From positions 1,302,001 through 1,366,000 of the forward strand of contig OZ220708.1 of the NCBI GenBank assembly GCA_965116595.1: a DNA stretch of 64,000 nt, written 5' to 3'. Positions 1-9,117 of this stretch are shown here, in pieces. Both the position numbers and the translations under genes were made by a program. The DNA is from G963663315 sp963668255. Lineage in GTDB: Bacteria > Pseudomonadota > Gammaproteobacteria > Arenicellales > Poriferihabitantaceae. Position 1 is the first letter of the stretch, and every line of letters starts with the position of its first letter. The notes below the pieces were generated by a model. That model saw only the letters and a list, made by a program, of their open reading frames with translations, did no database searches and had not been told where the DNA came from.

Positions 1-279
1 CTGGGAATAGGGATCTTCCCAACCCAGCTTGTTCCAGTAATCGACGTGAAAGGCGAGTAGCACCGCGTGAAGATCCTGATCGATATTTTCCCCCAGCAAA
101 GTGAGAAAATTGTCAGCCCGAGGGCAACTGCTGCATCCTTCTGAGGTATATAGCTCGACCACAGGAGTGATATTTTCCCCGCTGGATACGCTGATACGGG
201 CAGTATCTGTTTCGCTGGCTAATGCGGCAGAGGCAACCCCTATTAAAATTGTCAGCCCGACCGACTTCAGATAGTTCAC
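1..279 (-). CDS. DUF1223-type secreted thioredoxin-like protein, C-terminus cut by window edge
   Basis: Reading the minus strand from a GTG at 279 gives 93 codons without a stop up to the window edge. The first 22 or so residues form a signal peptide (basic start, then GLTILIGVASAALA). The mature part starts with a VVELYTSEGCSSCPRADNFL stretch containing a CxxC pair, followed by LLAFHVDYWNKLGWEDPYS. This is the signature of the DUF1223 family, thioredoxin-fold periplasmic or secreted proteins of unknown substrate. A GAGG Shine-Dalgarno lies 8 bases before the GTG. The gene lies just downstream of msrB on the same strand (13-base gap), so a shared redox-related operon is plausible. Only the N-terminal third or so is present. 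Confidence 0.8.
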   Translation of the reverse strand, partial: MNYLKSVGLTILIGVASAALASETDTARISVSSGENITPVVELYTSEGCSSCPRADNFLTLLGENIDQDLHAVLLAFHVDYWNKLGWEDPYSQ

Positions 280-292
280 TTTAAATTCCTCA

Positions 293-766
293 TTATTGTT
301 CGAACAGTGACAGATATTGTCCATGGTTTTCGGCTTCCATGGACTCTTTCGGGATGAATCGCAGCGCTGCTGAATTCATGCAATAGCGCAGTCCTGTGGG
401 CGCCGGTCCATCCGGGAATACATGACCCAGGTGGGAGTCGGCATGGCGGCTTCTGACTTCTGTCCTTCGCATGAACAGTTTGTAGTCAGTATTTTCGACC
501 ACGCAATCCGGATGGATCGGTCGGATGAAACTTGGCCAGCCGGTTCCGGAGTCAAATTTGTCGGTGGATGAAAAAAGCGGTTCGCCGCTGACAATATCGA
601 CATAAATGCCGTCACGTTTTTCGTCATTGTATTCGTTGCCGAACGGCCTTTCGGTTGCGTCCTCCTGGGTCACCCGGTACTGAATATCGCTGAGGCGATC
701 ACGCAGGGTTTTTTGGTCAGGTTTACAATAGTGTCCGGGGTCAGGCGATGAATATGGGGCCGTCAT
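293..766 (-). CDS. msrB: peptide-methionine (R)-S-oxide reductase MsrB
   Basis: A 157-residue MsrB that reduces methionine-R-sulfoxide in proteins. Visible family motifs are GWPSF (76-80), RSRHADSHLGHVFPDGP (105-121) and RYCMNSAALRFIP (127-139), with the catalytic Cys at 129. The two CxxC zinc sites of many MsrB proteins are absent, as in the metal-free subgroup. The usual resolving cysteine in the SGCGWPSF motif is threonine here (position 75). Cys14 or Cys88 could take its place, or the enzyme may be recycled without an internal disulfide. There is no signal peptide, so it is probably cytoplasmic. A DUF1223 thioredoxin-fold gene follows on the same strand. Confidence 0.95.
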   Translation of the reverse strand: MTAPYSSPDPGHYCKPDQKTLRDRLSDIQYRVTQEDATERPFGNEYNDEKRDGIYVDIVSGEPLFSSTDKFDSGTGWPSFIRPIHPDCVVENTDYKLFMRRTEVRSRHADSHLGHVFPDGPAPTGLRYCMNSAALRFIPKESMEAENHGQYLSLFEQ

Positions 767-823
767 TATGCAAGTATTATTATGAGTGTTCAGTGGTTAA
801 AGACTCAATACGATGCAGATAGT

Positions 824-1525
824 TCAATTCAATAAATCTTCCAGTTCTGCGATATCTTCAAGGACAGTATCGGTATGAATTTCGAGTTCACGGCGATTGT
901 GCGAGCCGGTCAACACCCCGACACAACGCGCCACCCCGGCATTGATGCCCATGTTGATGTCTTTCGGACTGTCACCCACCATGATTATCTGTTCGGGGGT
1001 CAAATCGCAGTGACGACAAAATGCGTCCACCATGCCGGGACCGGGCTTCACTCCATAGCCACTGTCGGCGCCGCAAACAAAATCAAAACAATTCGCCAGC
1101 TTGAGTTTTTCTATCATAAACAAAGCATGACGCTCATCGTCCATGGTCGCCAGGCCTGATTTCAGGCCACGATCTTTCAGTTTAAGCAGAAACCCTTGAA
1201 GGTTTTCTATTGCTGGCACCGGGTTGCCCGCGGCGTGGGAGAATATGTCGCTGATTGCTGACAATTGCTGGCCAGTCAAGGGTTGCTCGAGTTGCCCGGA
1301 CCAGAAATCCAGGATCTGCTGATTGCCGCCCGAAGCCAGTAATGAATCGGCGCCCCATTGGCCGGTCACAATATCGTACCCGCCGCTTCGCAAAAGTGAT
1401 TCAGCGATTTGCGGCTGTCCGACGGACTCGGCGATACAGGTCGCCGCCTGAATATAAGCTACCAGCCAGGTTGCGTTGAAATCCAGCAGGGTACCATCCT
1501 TATCGAACAGAATTCCTTTAATCAT
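824..1525 (-). CDS. HAD-superfamily hydrolase, phosphoglycolate-phosphatase-like
   Basis: A 233-residue HAD phosphatase. Motif I is FDKDGTLLD, with the nucleophile Asp8 and Asp10 near the N-terminus. A helical cap follows, then motif II (SGLATMDD region), a conserved Lys in YGVKPGPGM, and motif IV IIMVGDSPKDINMG. The layout matches the Gph/phosphoglycolate phosphatase group, but the substrate cannot be assigned from the sequence. The start overlaps the stop of the upstream VOC gene by 4 bases (ATGA), so the two are translationally coupled. Confidence 0.88.
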   Translation of the reverse strand: MIKGILFDKDGTLLDFNATWLVAYIQAATCIAESVGQPQIAESLLRSGGYDIVTGQWGADSLLASGGNQQILDFWSGQLEQPLTGQQLSAISDIFSHAAGNPVPAIENLQGFLLKLKDRGLKSGLATMDDERHALFMIEKLKLANCFDFVCGADSGYGVKPGPGMVDAFCRHCDLTPEQIIMVGDSPKDINMGINAGVARCVGVLTGSHNRRELEIHTDTVLEDIAELEDLLN

Positions 1526-1956
1526 GAGTCAGATGCGGATTTGACCGAGGGTACCCAGCAATAGCCGTCGGGGTCTAGTAAAAAGCATTCACGCAGGCCA
1601 TGGGGCTTATCCGCAGTGGCCATCAATACCATGTGATTATTATCACGGGCTCTTTGTTCCGCCTGGTCCGGGTCGAGATCGTACAATCTCAATTCCAGGC
1701 CGCCGCCCCGTGCGCCGGATTCGGGAAGCAGCGAGGGTAACGGGTTTTCCCAATAGGTGTGGTCGCCGTGAAGCATAAACAACTGGTTATTAACACTGAG
1801 CAGGGCATAATCCCGCGATGAAATGATCACCGAAAAGCCCAGAACAGTTGTCAGAAACAAAACGGTGTTTTCAACATCGGACACCAGTAAATTTACGCCA
1901 AAGCCCTCCAACGCCTGCCCCGTTTCTTCGGCATCGGTCGGGTCGAATTTTTTCAT
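1522..1956 (-). CDS. VOC (glyoxalase/bleomycin-resistance fold) family protein
   Basis: A 144-residue protein with a single VOC module pair. An N-terminal half, VNLLVSDVENTVLFLTTVLGFSV, is followed by a second half ending RECFLLDPDGYCWVP, which carries the typical 'DPDGY' turn. Metal-binding residues are only partly recognisable (an early His as expected in glyoxalase I is not obvious), so enzymatic function is uncertain. It lies directly upstream of the HAD phosphatase gene with a 4-base overlap. The two may process the same small metabolite, but that is inference. Confidence 0.8.
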   Translation of the reverse strand: MKKFDPTDAEETGQALEGFGVNLLVSDVENTVLFLTTVLGFSVIISSRDYALLSVNNQLFMLHGDHTYWENPLPSLLPESGARGGGLELRLYDLDPDQAEQRARDNNHMVLMATADKPHGLRECFLLDPDGYCWVPSVKSASDS

Positions 1957-2045
1957 GCAAACGGGTACTCCTATTCACTGTCATTCAAGGGGTGTCAGCG
2001 CCGAATATATCCCCGGAGCCAACAGCTCGGGTGGTTTTTTGTCAG

Positions 2046-3332
2046 TCATCGGCAATTGTGTTCTGATCGGACTAAAGATTTCCTTACGGCATCAATCGCA
2101 GCAATTCGATGGTAACGGATTGCTTTCCTGATACGCAAGCCTGCGCGGCGACCATCGCCGGATTCATGCTGGATTTGTTCTGCGATCTGCTTTTGTTCAA
2201 CCATGAGCGCAGCGCGATGCATCTCAAGCAGCAAGGTGGTTTCCCTGCACCCATCGTTTTCATGCCCGGTACGACCCCTCCGGTCCGCATCACAACATAA
2301 CGCAAATTTCTCGATCAGTTCAGGTTTGCGAAAACCATCAAAAGCTTCCAGCACCTTCAGGACTGTGGCGGGTTTTAATTGCTCAATTCGATGACAGTGC
2401 AAGTGATACTCACATACCTTCAAGGCAAACGTGCGAAACCGGGCAGGGGCGCCGAGGCGATTGCACAGCAATTCAATGGGTTTGAGTCCGCGTTTTTCAT
2501 GACCTCTATGCCTGGGTAATTCGGCGCGGGGCGTGAGTGCTTTCCCCAGGTCGTGTACCATGACCGCAAAGATCACCATCGGGTCGCGGGTAAGTGCGCT
2601 GGCCGCATCCGTCGACATCAGGATATGAATTCCCGTGTCAATTTCGGGATGATATTTTTCAGTCTGGGGAACCCCGAACAAGGCATCCACTTCGGGCAGG
2701 ATCCGCTGCAGGGCGCCGCATTCTCTCAGTTCTGTCAAAAACCGGGAAAACCTTTTCTCCTGCATGGCTTGATGCATTTCCTGCCAGATTCGTTCTGCCA
2801 CCAGCGCATCGGCTTCTCCATTGTTGACCATTTCAGTCATCAGCCTGCGCGTATCCGGGCTGACGTGGAAGTCAGTGAAACGGGCGGCAAATCTCGCTAC
2901 CCGCAGCAGCCGTACGGGGTCTTCGTTAAACGCATCCGACACATGACGAATCACCCTGTTCCTTATGTCTTGCCTGCCGTTGTATGGATCAACAAAATTC
3001 CCCTCCTTGTCCATGGCTATCGCATTGATGGTCAGGTCGCGGCGGCCCAAATCCTGTTCCAGGGTAATATCCGGATCGCTGAGGAATTCAAAACCATGGT
3101 ATCCCCGCGCCATTTTTCGCTCTGTTCGCGCCAGCGCATATTCTTCGTTGGTATCGGGATGCAGGAATACCGGAAAATCCCGGCCCACCGGTTTGAATCC
3201 AAGCCTGGTCATTTGATCAGGGGTCGATCCCACTACTACCCAGTCGCGGTCCTGACCTGGCCTGCCCATTATCCGGTCTCTGACCGCACCGCCTACCAGA
3301 TACGCCTGGAGTTTTTCTTCAGGGACACTCAA
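2046..3332 (-). CDS. cca: multifunctional CCA tRNA nucleotidyltransferase
   Basis: A 428-residue class II tRNA nucleotidyltransferase that builds or repairs the 3' CCA end of tRNAs. The N-terminal YLVGGAVRD motif is followed by the metal-binding DRDWVVVGST and by RRDLTINAIAMD, then DPYNGRQDI and EDPVRLLRVARFAARF. An HD phosphohydrolase domain follows (VMVHDLGKALTP and the downstream HRGHEKRG). This matches the long E. coli-type enzyme of about 412 residues, which also has phosphatase and 2',3'-phosphodiesterase activity. The C-terminal 80 residues are less conserved but collinear with that type. It lies 52 bases downstream of the GMC oxidoreductase gene on the same strand. Confidence 0.95.
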   Translation of the reverse strand: MSVPEEKLQAYLVGGAVRDRIMGRPGQDRDWVVVGSTPDQMTRLGFKPVGRDFPVFLHPDTNEEYALARTERKMARGYHGFEFLSDPDITLEQDLGRRDLTINAIAMDKEGNFVDPYNGRQDIRNRVIRHVSDAFNEDPVRLLRVARFAARFTDFHVSPDTRRLMTEMVNNGEADALVAERIWQEMHQAMQEKRFSRFLTELRECGALQRILPEVDALFGVPQTEKYHPEIDTGIHILMSTDAASALTRDPMVIFAVMVHDLGKALTPRAELPRHRGHEKRGLKPIELLCNRLGAPARFRTFALKVCEYHLHCHRIEQLKPATVLKVLEAFDGFRKPELIEKFALCCDADRRGRTGHENDGCRETTLLLEMHRAALMVEQKQIAEQIQHESGDGRRAGLRIRKAIRYHRIAAIDAVRKSLVRSEHNCR

Positions 3333-3384
3333 GTTTCTAATGGGTCAAATGAAAGAAGGTCAGCCTGATATCACCAGTCCGAAC

Positions 3385-5010
3385 TCATTTCCAGCTATGG
3401 AGAACCATGTCAGCGCACTTTTCACCGATCATGATGCTGGGGGCGTTGGTATTACCGGAGGTGATATCCGGCATGATCGAGGCATCTGCAATCCTCAACC
3501 CATCCATACCATGTACTTTCAATTGGTGATTGACGACCGACATCGGGTCTGAAGTAGGCCCCATTTTGCAGGTGCAGCTCGGATGATAAATGGTAGTCGC
3601 GGTATTTCTGGCATGTTCAAGCAGTTGCTCGTCAGTACGAATATTTTCTCCGGGGTCGTATTCGTCAAGAATATGATTTTTCAGCGCTGGCATGGAAGCA
3701 ATTTGTCGGGAGACCTTCATTGCTTCCACTGCGATTCGGCAATCGTCTTCAGTAGACAGATAATTTGGCTGAATGACGGGATGACGGTCAGGATCAGGAG
3801 TCTGGATGTTGACTGATCCTGTGCTCTGGGGACGTAACTGGCAGACAGAGGAGGTGAATGCTGAAAAAGGATGGGTTCCTTCTCCCGGATTATCTGAACT
3901 GAGCGGTTGAAAATGGAATTGAATATCAGGTCTTGAAACCTTATCCGAGGTGCGTGTAAAAATGACCACCTGACTCGCCGCCAGCGTCAACGGGCCTGTT
4001 CGGAATAAACAATACTGAAGTCCGATAAGCAGCTTTCGAATGGGGTTGTTGACCTCATCATTCAATGTCGGCCGGGTGGTTTTGTAAACGGCGCGAATCT
4101 GCAGATGATCCTGCAGGTTTTGCCCTACCCCCGGAAGGTGCTGTGACTGGGGGATTCCCAGGTCCTGCAACAACGCTCCGGGACCAATCCCGGAAAGTTG
4201 CAGAATCTGCGGTGAACCAATGGCGCCGGCGCTCAATACCGTTTCCTTTTCACTGTATGCGTGTTGCATCTGATTGTCCTTGCAAAACTCCACCCCGACA
4301 ATCTGTCGGCCTTCGGCCAGCAACTTCGTGACATGGGCTTGTGTAATGACAGTCAGGTTGCTTCTTGACAATGCGGGCTTCAAATAGCCTCTCGCTGTAC
4401 TCCATCGTTTGCCATTATGAGTGGTAAGCTGAAAATAGCCTACTCCTTCCTGGGATTTACCGTTGATATCGTCATTCGCCGGGATACCGTACTGAATTGC
4501 CGCTTCGATAAATGCGTCTGTGACCGGCCTTCGAAAATGGATGTCAGAAATTTTCTGGGGACCACCGGTGCCATGGTAAGGAATCTCGCCCCGTTCCTGG
4601 TCTTCAGACTTGATAAAGTAAGGTAATACATCATCAAATGACCAGCCCGGATTGCCCTGGTTTGCCCATTCATCAAAATCTTCCGGTTGTCCTCGAACAT
4701 AAAGTAACCCGTTGAGTGAACTCGAACCACCCAGCACTTTCCCCCGCGGCCATTTCAACTGTCTACCGTTCAACCCCGGATCCGGGTCGGTGACATAACA
4801 CCAGTCCATCTTCGGATTGTGCATCGTCTTGAAATAGCCAACGGGTATGTGAATCCAGGGGTTGCTGTCACGGGCGCCGGCCTCAAGCAACAGAACACGG
4901 TTGTTGGGGTTTTCACTGAGTCGATAGGCCAGAACGCAGCCAGCCGAACCCGCGCCAATGATAATAAAGTCATATTTATGCTCACCCGATCCGGGCTGTG
5001 ATAAAGGCAT
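3385..5010 (-). CDS. GMC-family FAD oxidoreductase (choline/alcohol dehydrogenase-like)
   Basis: A 541-residue flavoprotein of the glucose-methanol-choline family. The N-terminal Rossmann motif is DFIIIGAGSAGCVLAYRLSE (about 14-33) with the FAD-binding LLLEAG following. The GMC signature WPRGKVLGGSSSLNGLLYVRG is at about 88-108. A second signature, SAGAIGSPQILQLSGIGP, is near 262-279. The C-terminal catalytic region contains IYHPSCTCKMG (active-site His) and ends with SIMPDITSGNTNAPSIMIGEKCADMV. Length and motifs resemble choline dehydrogenase BetA and AlkJ-type alcohol dehydrogenases. The substrate is probably a primary alcohol. No betB or transporter is adjacent, so a betaine role is not supported. 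Confidence 0.92.
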   Translation of the reverse strand: MPLSQPGSGEHKYDFIIIGAGSAGCVLAYRLSENPNNRVLLLEAGARDSNPWIHIPVGYFKTMHNPKMDWCYVTDPDPGLNGRQLKWPRGKVLGGSSSLNGLLYVRGQPEDFDEWANQGNPGWSFDDVLPYFIKSEDQERGEIPYHGTGGPQKISDIHFRRPVTDAFIEAAIQYGIPANDDINGKSQEGVGYFQLTTHNGKRWSTARGYLKPALSRSNLTVITQAHVTKLLAEGRQIVGVEFCKDNQMQHAYSEKETVLSAGAIGSPQILQLSGIGPGALLQDLGIPQSQHLPGVGQNLQDHLQIRAVYKTTRPTLNDEVNNPIRKLLIGLQYCLFRTGPLTLAASQVVIFTRTSDKVSRPDIQFHFQPLSSDNPGEGTHPFSAFTSSVCQLRPQSTGSVNIQTPDPDRHPVIQPNYLSTEDDCRIAVEAMKVSRQIASMPALKNHILDEYDPGENIRTDEQLLEHARNTATTIYHPSCTCKMGPTSDPMSVVNHQLKVHGMDGLRIADASIMPDITSGNTNAPSIMIGEKCADMVLHSWK

Positions 5011-5155
5011 TGGCTGAATCGTCCTGTCTGATACGCGCTGATTCGAGGCTAATTCTTGCGCGTGATGGTACTCATGACGCCATTATACTGAATTTGGAAA
5101 CAAATTAATTAAACGCACGATTATTGTTCGTGCAGACAGTAGCCCGGCTTGATTA

Positions 5156-8100
5156 TCATTCCAGAACAACAAGCAGGTCACCCGATTCGACTCGGGTTCC
5201 CGCGCTTACGAGCACCTCCGAAACCATGCCGGATTGCTCGAAAGACAGATGGGTTTCCATCTTCATCGCTTCAAGAGTCACAGCAGCCTGACCTTTTTCA
5301 ACCATGTCGTTGACCGATACAGCAACGCTGACGACCATCCCCGGCATCGGGGCTGCAACCTGTCTGTCGTCATCAGGATCCGCTTTTCGATGGGAGATAA
5401 TACTGGAAACCAGGCTGTGATCATTCACCACGACTTCCCTTGGTTGACCGTTCACCTCATAAAAGGTGGTCCGTGTACCATCCTGATGCGGATCGCCAAC
5501 AGTCTGATATTTAATAATCAGCGCCTTGCCGAATTCATCATCTATGACAATTTCTTCCCTCGGCTTGAGTCCATAAAAATAAACCGGTGTGGGTAAATGG
5601 CTGGTATCGTCAAATTGATTTCGATGTTCAATCAGTTGCTCGAATACGCCTGGATAAAGCGTCCAGGACAGAGCATCTTTCATGGTGGGATTGTCCAGTC
5701 CTTTGGTCTCCAGAAATTTCCTGGCCTGGGCAAAATCCGCCGCCGGAAGGTTCTGCCCGGGTCGACCACTCATCGGTTTCTCCCCTTTTAATATCCGATC
5801 CCTGACCTTTTTGGGAAACCCCTGGTAAGGCTTGCCCATACGTCCGCTCATCAGGTCGATGACCGACTGCGGGTAAGCGAATTCCCGCTCACCGCTCTGT
5901 ATATCAGCACAGTTCAGGTCGTTGGCAACCATGAACAATGCCATATCACCAACCACTTTTGAGGTGGGAGTCACCTTGATGATATCGCCGAACAGTTGAT
6001 TGACCGACGCATAGGTTTCGCATATTTCCACCCAACGGTCCGACAGGCCAAGCGAGCGTGCCTGTTCATACAGGTTGGTGTATTGACCACCCGGCATTTC
6101 GTGTTTGTACAGGTCTGCCGATGCAGGCAGCGTTTCACATTCGAACGGTTTGTAAAATTCTCTGGTCGAGCGCCAGTAATCAGCGAGCAGATCAAGGTTG
6201 TCCGTGTTCAGCATGGTTCCTCGACGATTGTGTTGAAGCGCTGAGACGAGGGTATTCAAATTGGGTTGGGAAGTGCCTCCGGACATCGGCGCCATGGCCG
6301 CATCGGCGATATCCAGCCCTGCCGCTGCGCCATTCAATATGGAGGCGGCCTGAATCCCCGATGTATCATGGGTATGAAAATGAATCGGAATGTTGATCTC
6401 CTGTTTCAGCGACTGGATCAAAAGTGTTGCCGCATCAGGTTTCAGCAGTCCCGCCATGTCTTTGACACACAGGATGTGAGCGCCCATATCTTCAAGCTTC
6501 TGCGCCATTTGAAGATAATAGTCCAGGGTGTACTTTGTCCTTGCCGGGTCAAGAATGTCGCCGCTGTAACAAATTGTCGCTTCGCATATACCACCATATT
6601 TCTGCACACTGTCCATGGCGACCGCCATGTTGGGGATCCAGTTGAGCGCATCGAAGACCCGAAAAACATCCATTCCCGAATCGACCGATTGCCTGACGAA
6701 TTCACGCACCACATTGTCCGGGAAATTGATATAGCCAACCACGCTGGATGAGCGAAGCAGCATTTGAAACAGTATTTTCGGCACTCTTTCGCGCATTTCA
6801 GCCAGTCGTTGCCACGGGTCTTCCTTGAGAAACCGCATGGACGTATCGAAGGTGGCGCCCCCCCACATCTCCAGGGAAAACAACCCGGGAGCAAAGGCGC
6901 CATAGTGTTCCGCGATATTCAGCATATCGATACTGCGCATCCGGGTGGCAAACAGTGACTGATGGGCGTCACGAAATGTGGTATCCGTTATCAACAGCTT
7001 TTCCTGCCTTCTTATCCAGTTTTGCAGCCCTTCAACCCCTTCCTGCAAAAAGATCTCACGACTTCCCTTGCAGGATATCGAGTCGGGCAAATCAGGAACC
7101 GGTACGCGATTACGCCGTTCAGCGACCGGTCGACCCCTGACCTCATCATTGCCATTGACGATGGTGTTGGAAATATAGGAAAGGATTTTTGAGGTGCGGC
7201 TGGGGTAGACCTTGAAATCCGTCAGTTGCGGCGTCTCATCAATGAACCTGGTGGTGCACTGTCCTTTTTCGAATGTAGGATGATCCAGCAGGCGCAACAG
7301 GAAGGGAATATTGGTTTTGACCCCTCTGACACGAAACTCGTTCAGCGCCCTTTTCATGCGTCTTGCGGCGCCATCGAAAACTCTCGCCCGTGCACTCACC
7401 TTGACCAGCATGGAATCAAAATAAGGGACCACAATTGCTCCAGAGAATGCACTCCCGGCATCAAGACGAATACCGATACCGCTGGATGACCGATATTCTG
7501 CCAACCGTCCGTAGTCCGGCATGAAATTGTTGGTTGGGTCTTCGGTAGTGACTCTGCATTGCACGGAATATCCATGGGTCTTGATCGCATCCTGGGACGG
7601 CAGGTCTACTTCATGACTATCCAGTCGATAACCCTGGGCAACCAGTATCTGTGCACGCACAATATCAATGCCGGTGACTTCCTCAGTCACCGTGTGTTCA
7701 ACCTGAATTCTGGGATTGACTTCTATGAAATAGAATTTACCGGTCTGGTCATCAACCAGAAACTCGACGGTTCCTGCATTCTGGTAAGAAACAGCGTCTG
7801 CTATCATACAGGCGGCATTGCAGATATCTGTACGAAGACCGGCATCCAGGTTCGGGGCGGGTGCGATTTCCACTACTTTCTGGTAACGACGTTGAATTGA
7901 GCAGTCGCGTTCGAACAAATGCACCAGGTTTCCATGTTCGTCGCCGAGAATCTGCACTTCTATGTGGCGCGCCCGGGTGATCAGTTTTTCCATGAATATA
8001 TCCCTGCTGCCAAATGCGGTATGGGACTCCCGTTGCGCCGCTTCGAACGATTGCCTGAAGTCTTCTTCGCCGTTGACCACGCGCATGCCACGTCCGCCGC

Positions 8101-8614
8101 CGCCATGGGCTGCTTTGAGCATAATCGGATAGCCTGTCGCGGCCGCTGTAGCCAGGCCATCGGTAACATCTTTTATTGCTCGATTGATACCCCCCAGTAC
8201 AGTTACCCCGACTTTCCCGGCGATCAGTCTTGCCGAAATCTTGTCGCCAAGGGATTTCAGGGTTTCGATAGAAGGTCCGATAAATATGATCCCTTCCTCC
8301 CGACACCGCTTGGCGAACTCGGGATTTTCAGAAAGGAAGCCATAACCCGGGTGAATGGCATCAATGTTCTGCGCTTTTGCAAGGGCGACAATTTCCTCAA
8401 TATTCAGGTAATTCCTGATCGGTTCCCCGGCGGCGCCCACCTGATAAGCTTCGTCGGCCTGAAACCGGTGCAGGGAATATCGGTCTTCGTAGCTGTATAT
8501 CGCAACCGGCGTAATGCCAAGTTCACGAGCACTGCGAAATACACGGATCGCAATCTCGCTCCTGTTGGCTACCAGTAGCCTTTTGACCGGTTTTATTTGT
8601 CGGGGTGGAGTCAT
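5156..8614 (-). CDS. pyc: pyruvate carboxylase, single-chain
   Basis: A 1152-residue biotin enzyme that carboxylates pyruvate to oxaloacetate with ATP and bicarbonate (anaplerosis). Domains run in order. An N-terminal biotin carboxylase (residues about 8-455) carries KAAHGGGGRGMR and FIEVNPRIQVEHTVTE. A carboxyltransferase domain begins near 540 with ITDTTFRDAHQSLFATRMR and includes CVKDMAGLLKP. A PYC/OADA conserved region follows, and a C-terminal biotinyl domain carries EAMKMET, with the biotinylated Lys at about 1118. The length matches the alpha4 single-polypeptide type. It is apparently monocistronic: about 145 bases separate its stop from the downstream GMC gene. Confidence 0.97.
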   Translation of the reverse strand: MTPPRQIKPVKRLLVANRSEIAIRVFRSARELGITPVAIYSYEDRYSLHRFQADEAYQVGAAGEPIRNYLNIEEIVALAKAQNIDAIHPGYGFLSENPEFAKRCREEGIIFIGPSIETLKSLGDKISARLIAGKVGVTVLGGINRAIKDVTDGLATAAATGYPIMLKAAHGGGGRGMRVVNGEEDFRQSFEAAQRESHTAFGSRDIFMEKLITRARHIEVQILGDEHGNLVHLFERDCSIQRRYQKVVEIAPAPNLDAGLRTDICNAACMIADAVSYQNAGTVEFLVDDQTGKFYFIEVNPRIQVEHTVTEEVTGIDIVRAQILVAQGYRLDSHEVDLPSQDAIKTHGYSVQCRVTTEDPTNNFMPDYGRLAEYRSSSGIGIRLDAGSAFSGAIVVPYFDSMLVKVSARARVFDGAARRMKRALNEFRVRGVKTNIPFLLRLLDHPTFEKGQCTTRFIDETPQLTDFKVYPSRTSKILSYISNTIVNGNDEVRGRPVAERRNRVPVPDLPDSISCKGSREIFLQEGVEGLQNWIRRQEKLLITDTTFRDAHQSLFATRMRSIDMLNIAEHYGAFAPGLFSLEMWGGATFDTSMRFLKEDPWQRLAEMRERVPKILFQMLLRSSSVVGYINFPDNVVREFVRQSVDSGMDVFRVFDALNWIPNMAVAMDSVQKYGGICEATICYSGDILDPARTKYTLDYYLQMAQKLEDMGAHILCVKDMAGLLKPDAATLLIQSLKQEINIPIHFHTHDTSGIQAASILNGAAAGLDIADAAMAPMSGGTSQPNLNTLVSALQHNRRGTMLNTDNLDLLADYWRSTREFYKPFECETLPASADLYKHEMPGGQYTNLYEQARSLGLSDRWVEICETYASVNQLFGDIIKVTPTSKVVGDMALFMVANDLNCADIQSGEREFAYPQSVIDLMSGRMGKPYQGFPKKVRDRILKGEKPMSGRPGQNLPAADFAQARKFLETKGLDNPTMKDALSWTLYPGVFEQLIEHRNQFDDTSHLPTPVYFYGLKPREEIVIDDEFGKALIIKYQTVGDPHQDGTRTTFYEVNGQPREVVVNDHSLVSSIISHRKADPDDDRQVAAPMPGMVVSVAVSVNDMVEKGQAAVTLEAMKMETHLSFEQSGMVSEVLVSAGTRVESGDLLVVLE

Positions 8615-8752
8615 TTCAAGGGAAGTGGTGATCTGGAAATGATTATAACTTGAAACAGCGACCCGACAATCTATTACTTTATGAATACCCCATGAAGACT
8701 ATTTAACTGCGGCCACAAAAGATCAACAATAGACGGTTCGAATCCCCGACAA

Positions 8753-8947
8753 ATGAAAAACATGTACTTTGAAACCATACAAAAGCTGGAAAAAATGGGT
8801 GTCAATTCTGAATATATTCAAGGTTGGGCAGGTGGCTCCCTGGGAAATCCCAAGCGTGAAGAGCAACGAACCAACGATGCCTATGATGCGGGATACGAGG
8901 ATGGTGAAGCGAATGTCACGAATCAGGCAGAAAAGTTCGTAGAATAG
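8753..8947 (+). CDS. small acidic hypothetical protein, 64 residues
   Basis: The ORF begins MKNMYFETIQKLEKMGVN and ends in an acidic NDAYDAGYEDGEANV segment, then QAEKFVE. The predicted product is helical and negatively charged, with no membrane segment. It lies alone between pyc and the EamA gene, in the opposite direction to pyc. I do not recognise a family. Codon use looks like the neighbours and the composition is protein-like, but no clear Shine-Dalgarno precedes the ATG. An ORF on the opposite strand (8723-9022) covers the same bases and looks less protein-like. Confidence 0.5.
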   Translation: MKNMYFETIQKLEKMGVNSEYIQGWAGGSLGNPKREEQRTNDAYDAGYEDGEANVTNQAEKFVE

Positions 8948-9117
8948 TGTCCGTGGACAGTCGTCCGTATCAACCTCCTGCCCCGATTCACATGGATCGA
9001 CGGGTATATTAGCAGCATACATTTGCTGAAGTTCCCTCTATACTCCACAGTCAATATAATCTCAACATGAACTGAACAGCGGCCGCTGTTCAAGTTCTTC
9101 CTTCAGGATTATTTGCC

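Noticed and set aside
2553..3368. Plus-strand ORF of 271 residues opposite cca
   Set aside because: Antisense shadow of the well-supported cca gene.
8731..8748. T-arm-like GGTTCGAATCCCC, as in a tRNA
   Set aside because: Only two T-stem pairs form and no acceptor, D or anticodon arms can be built upstream.
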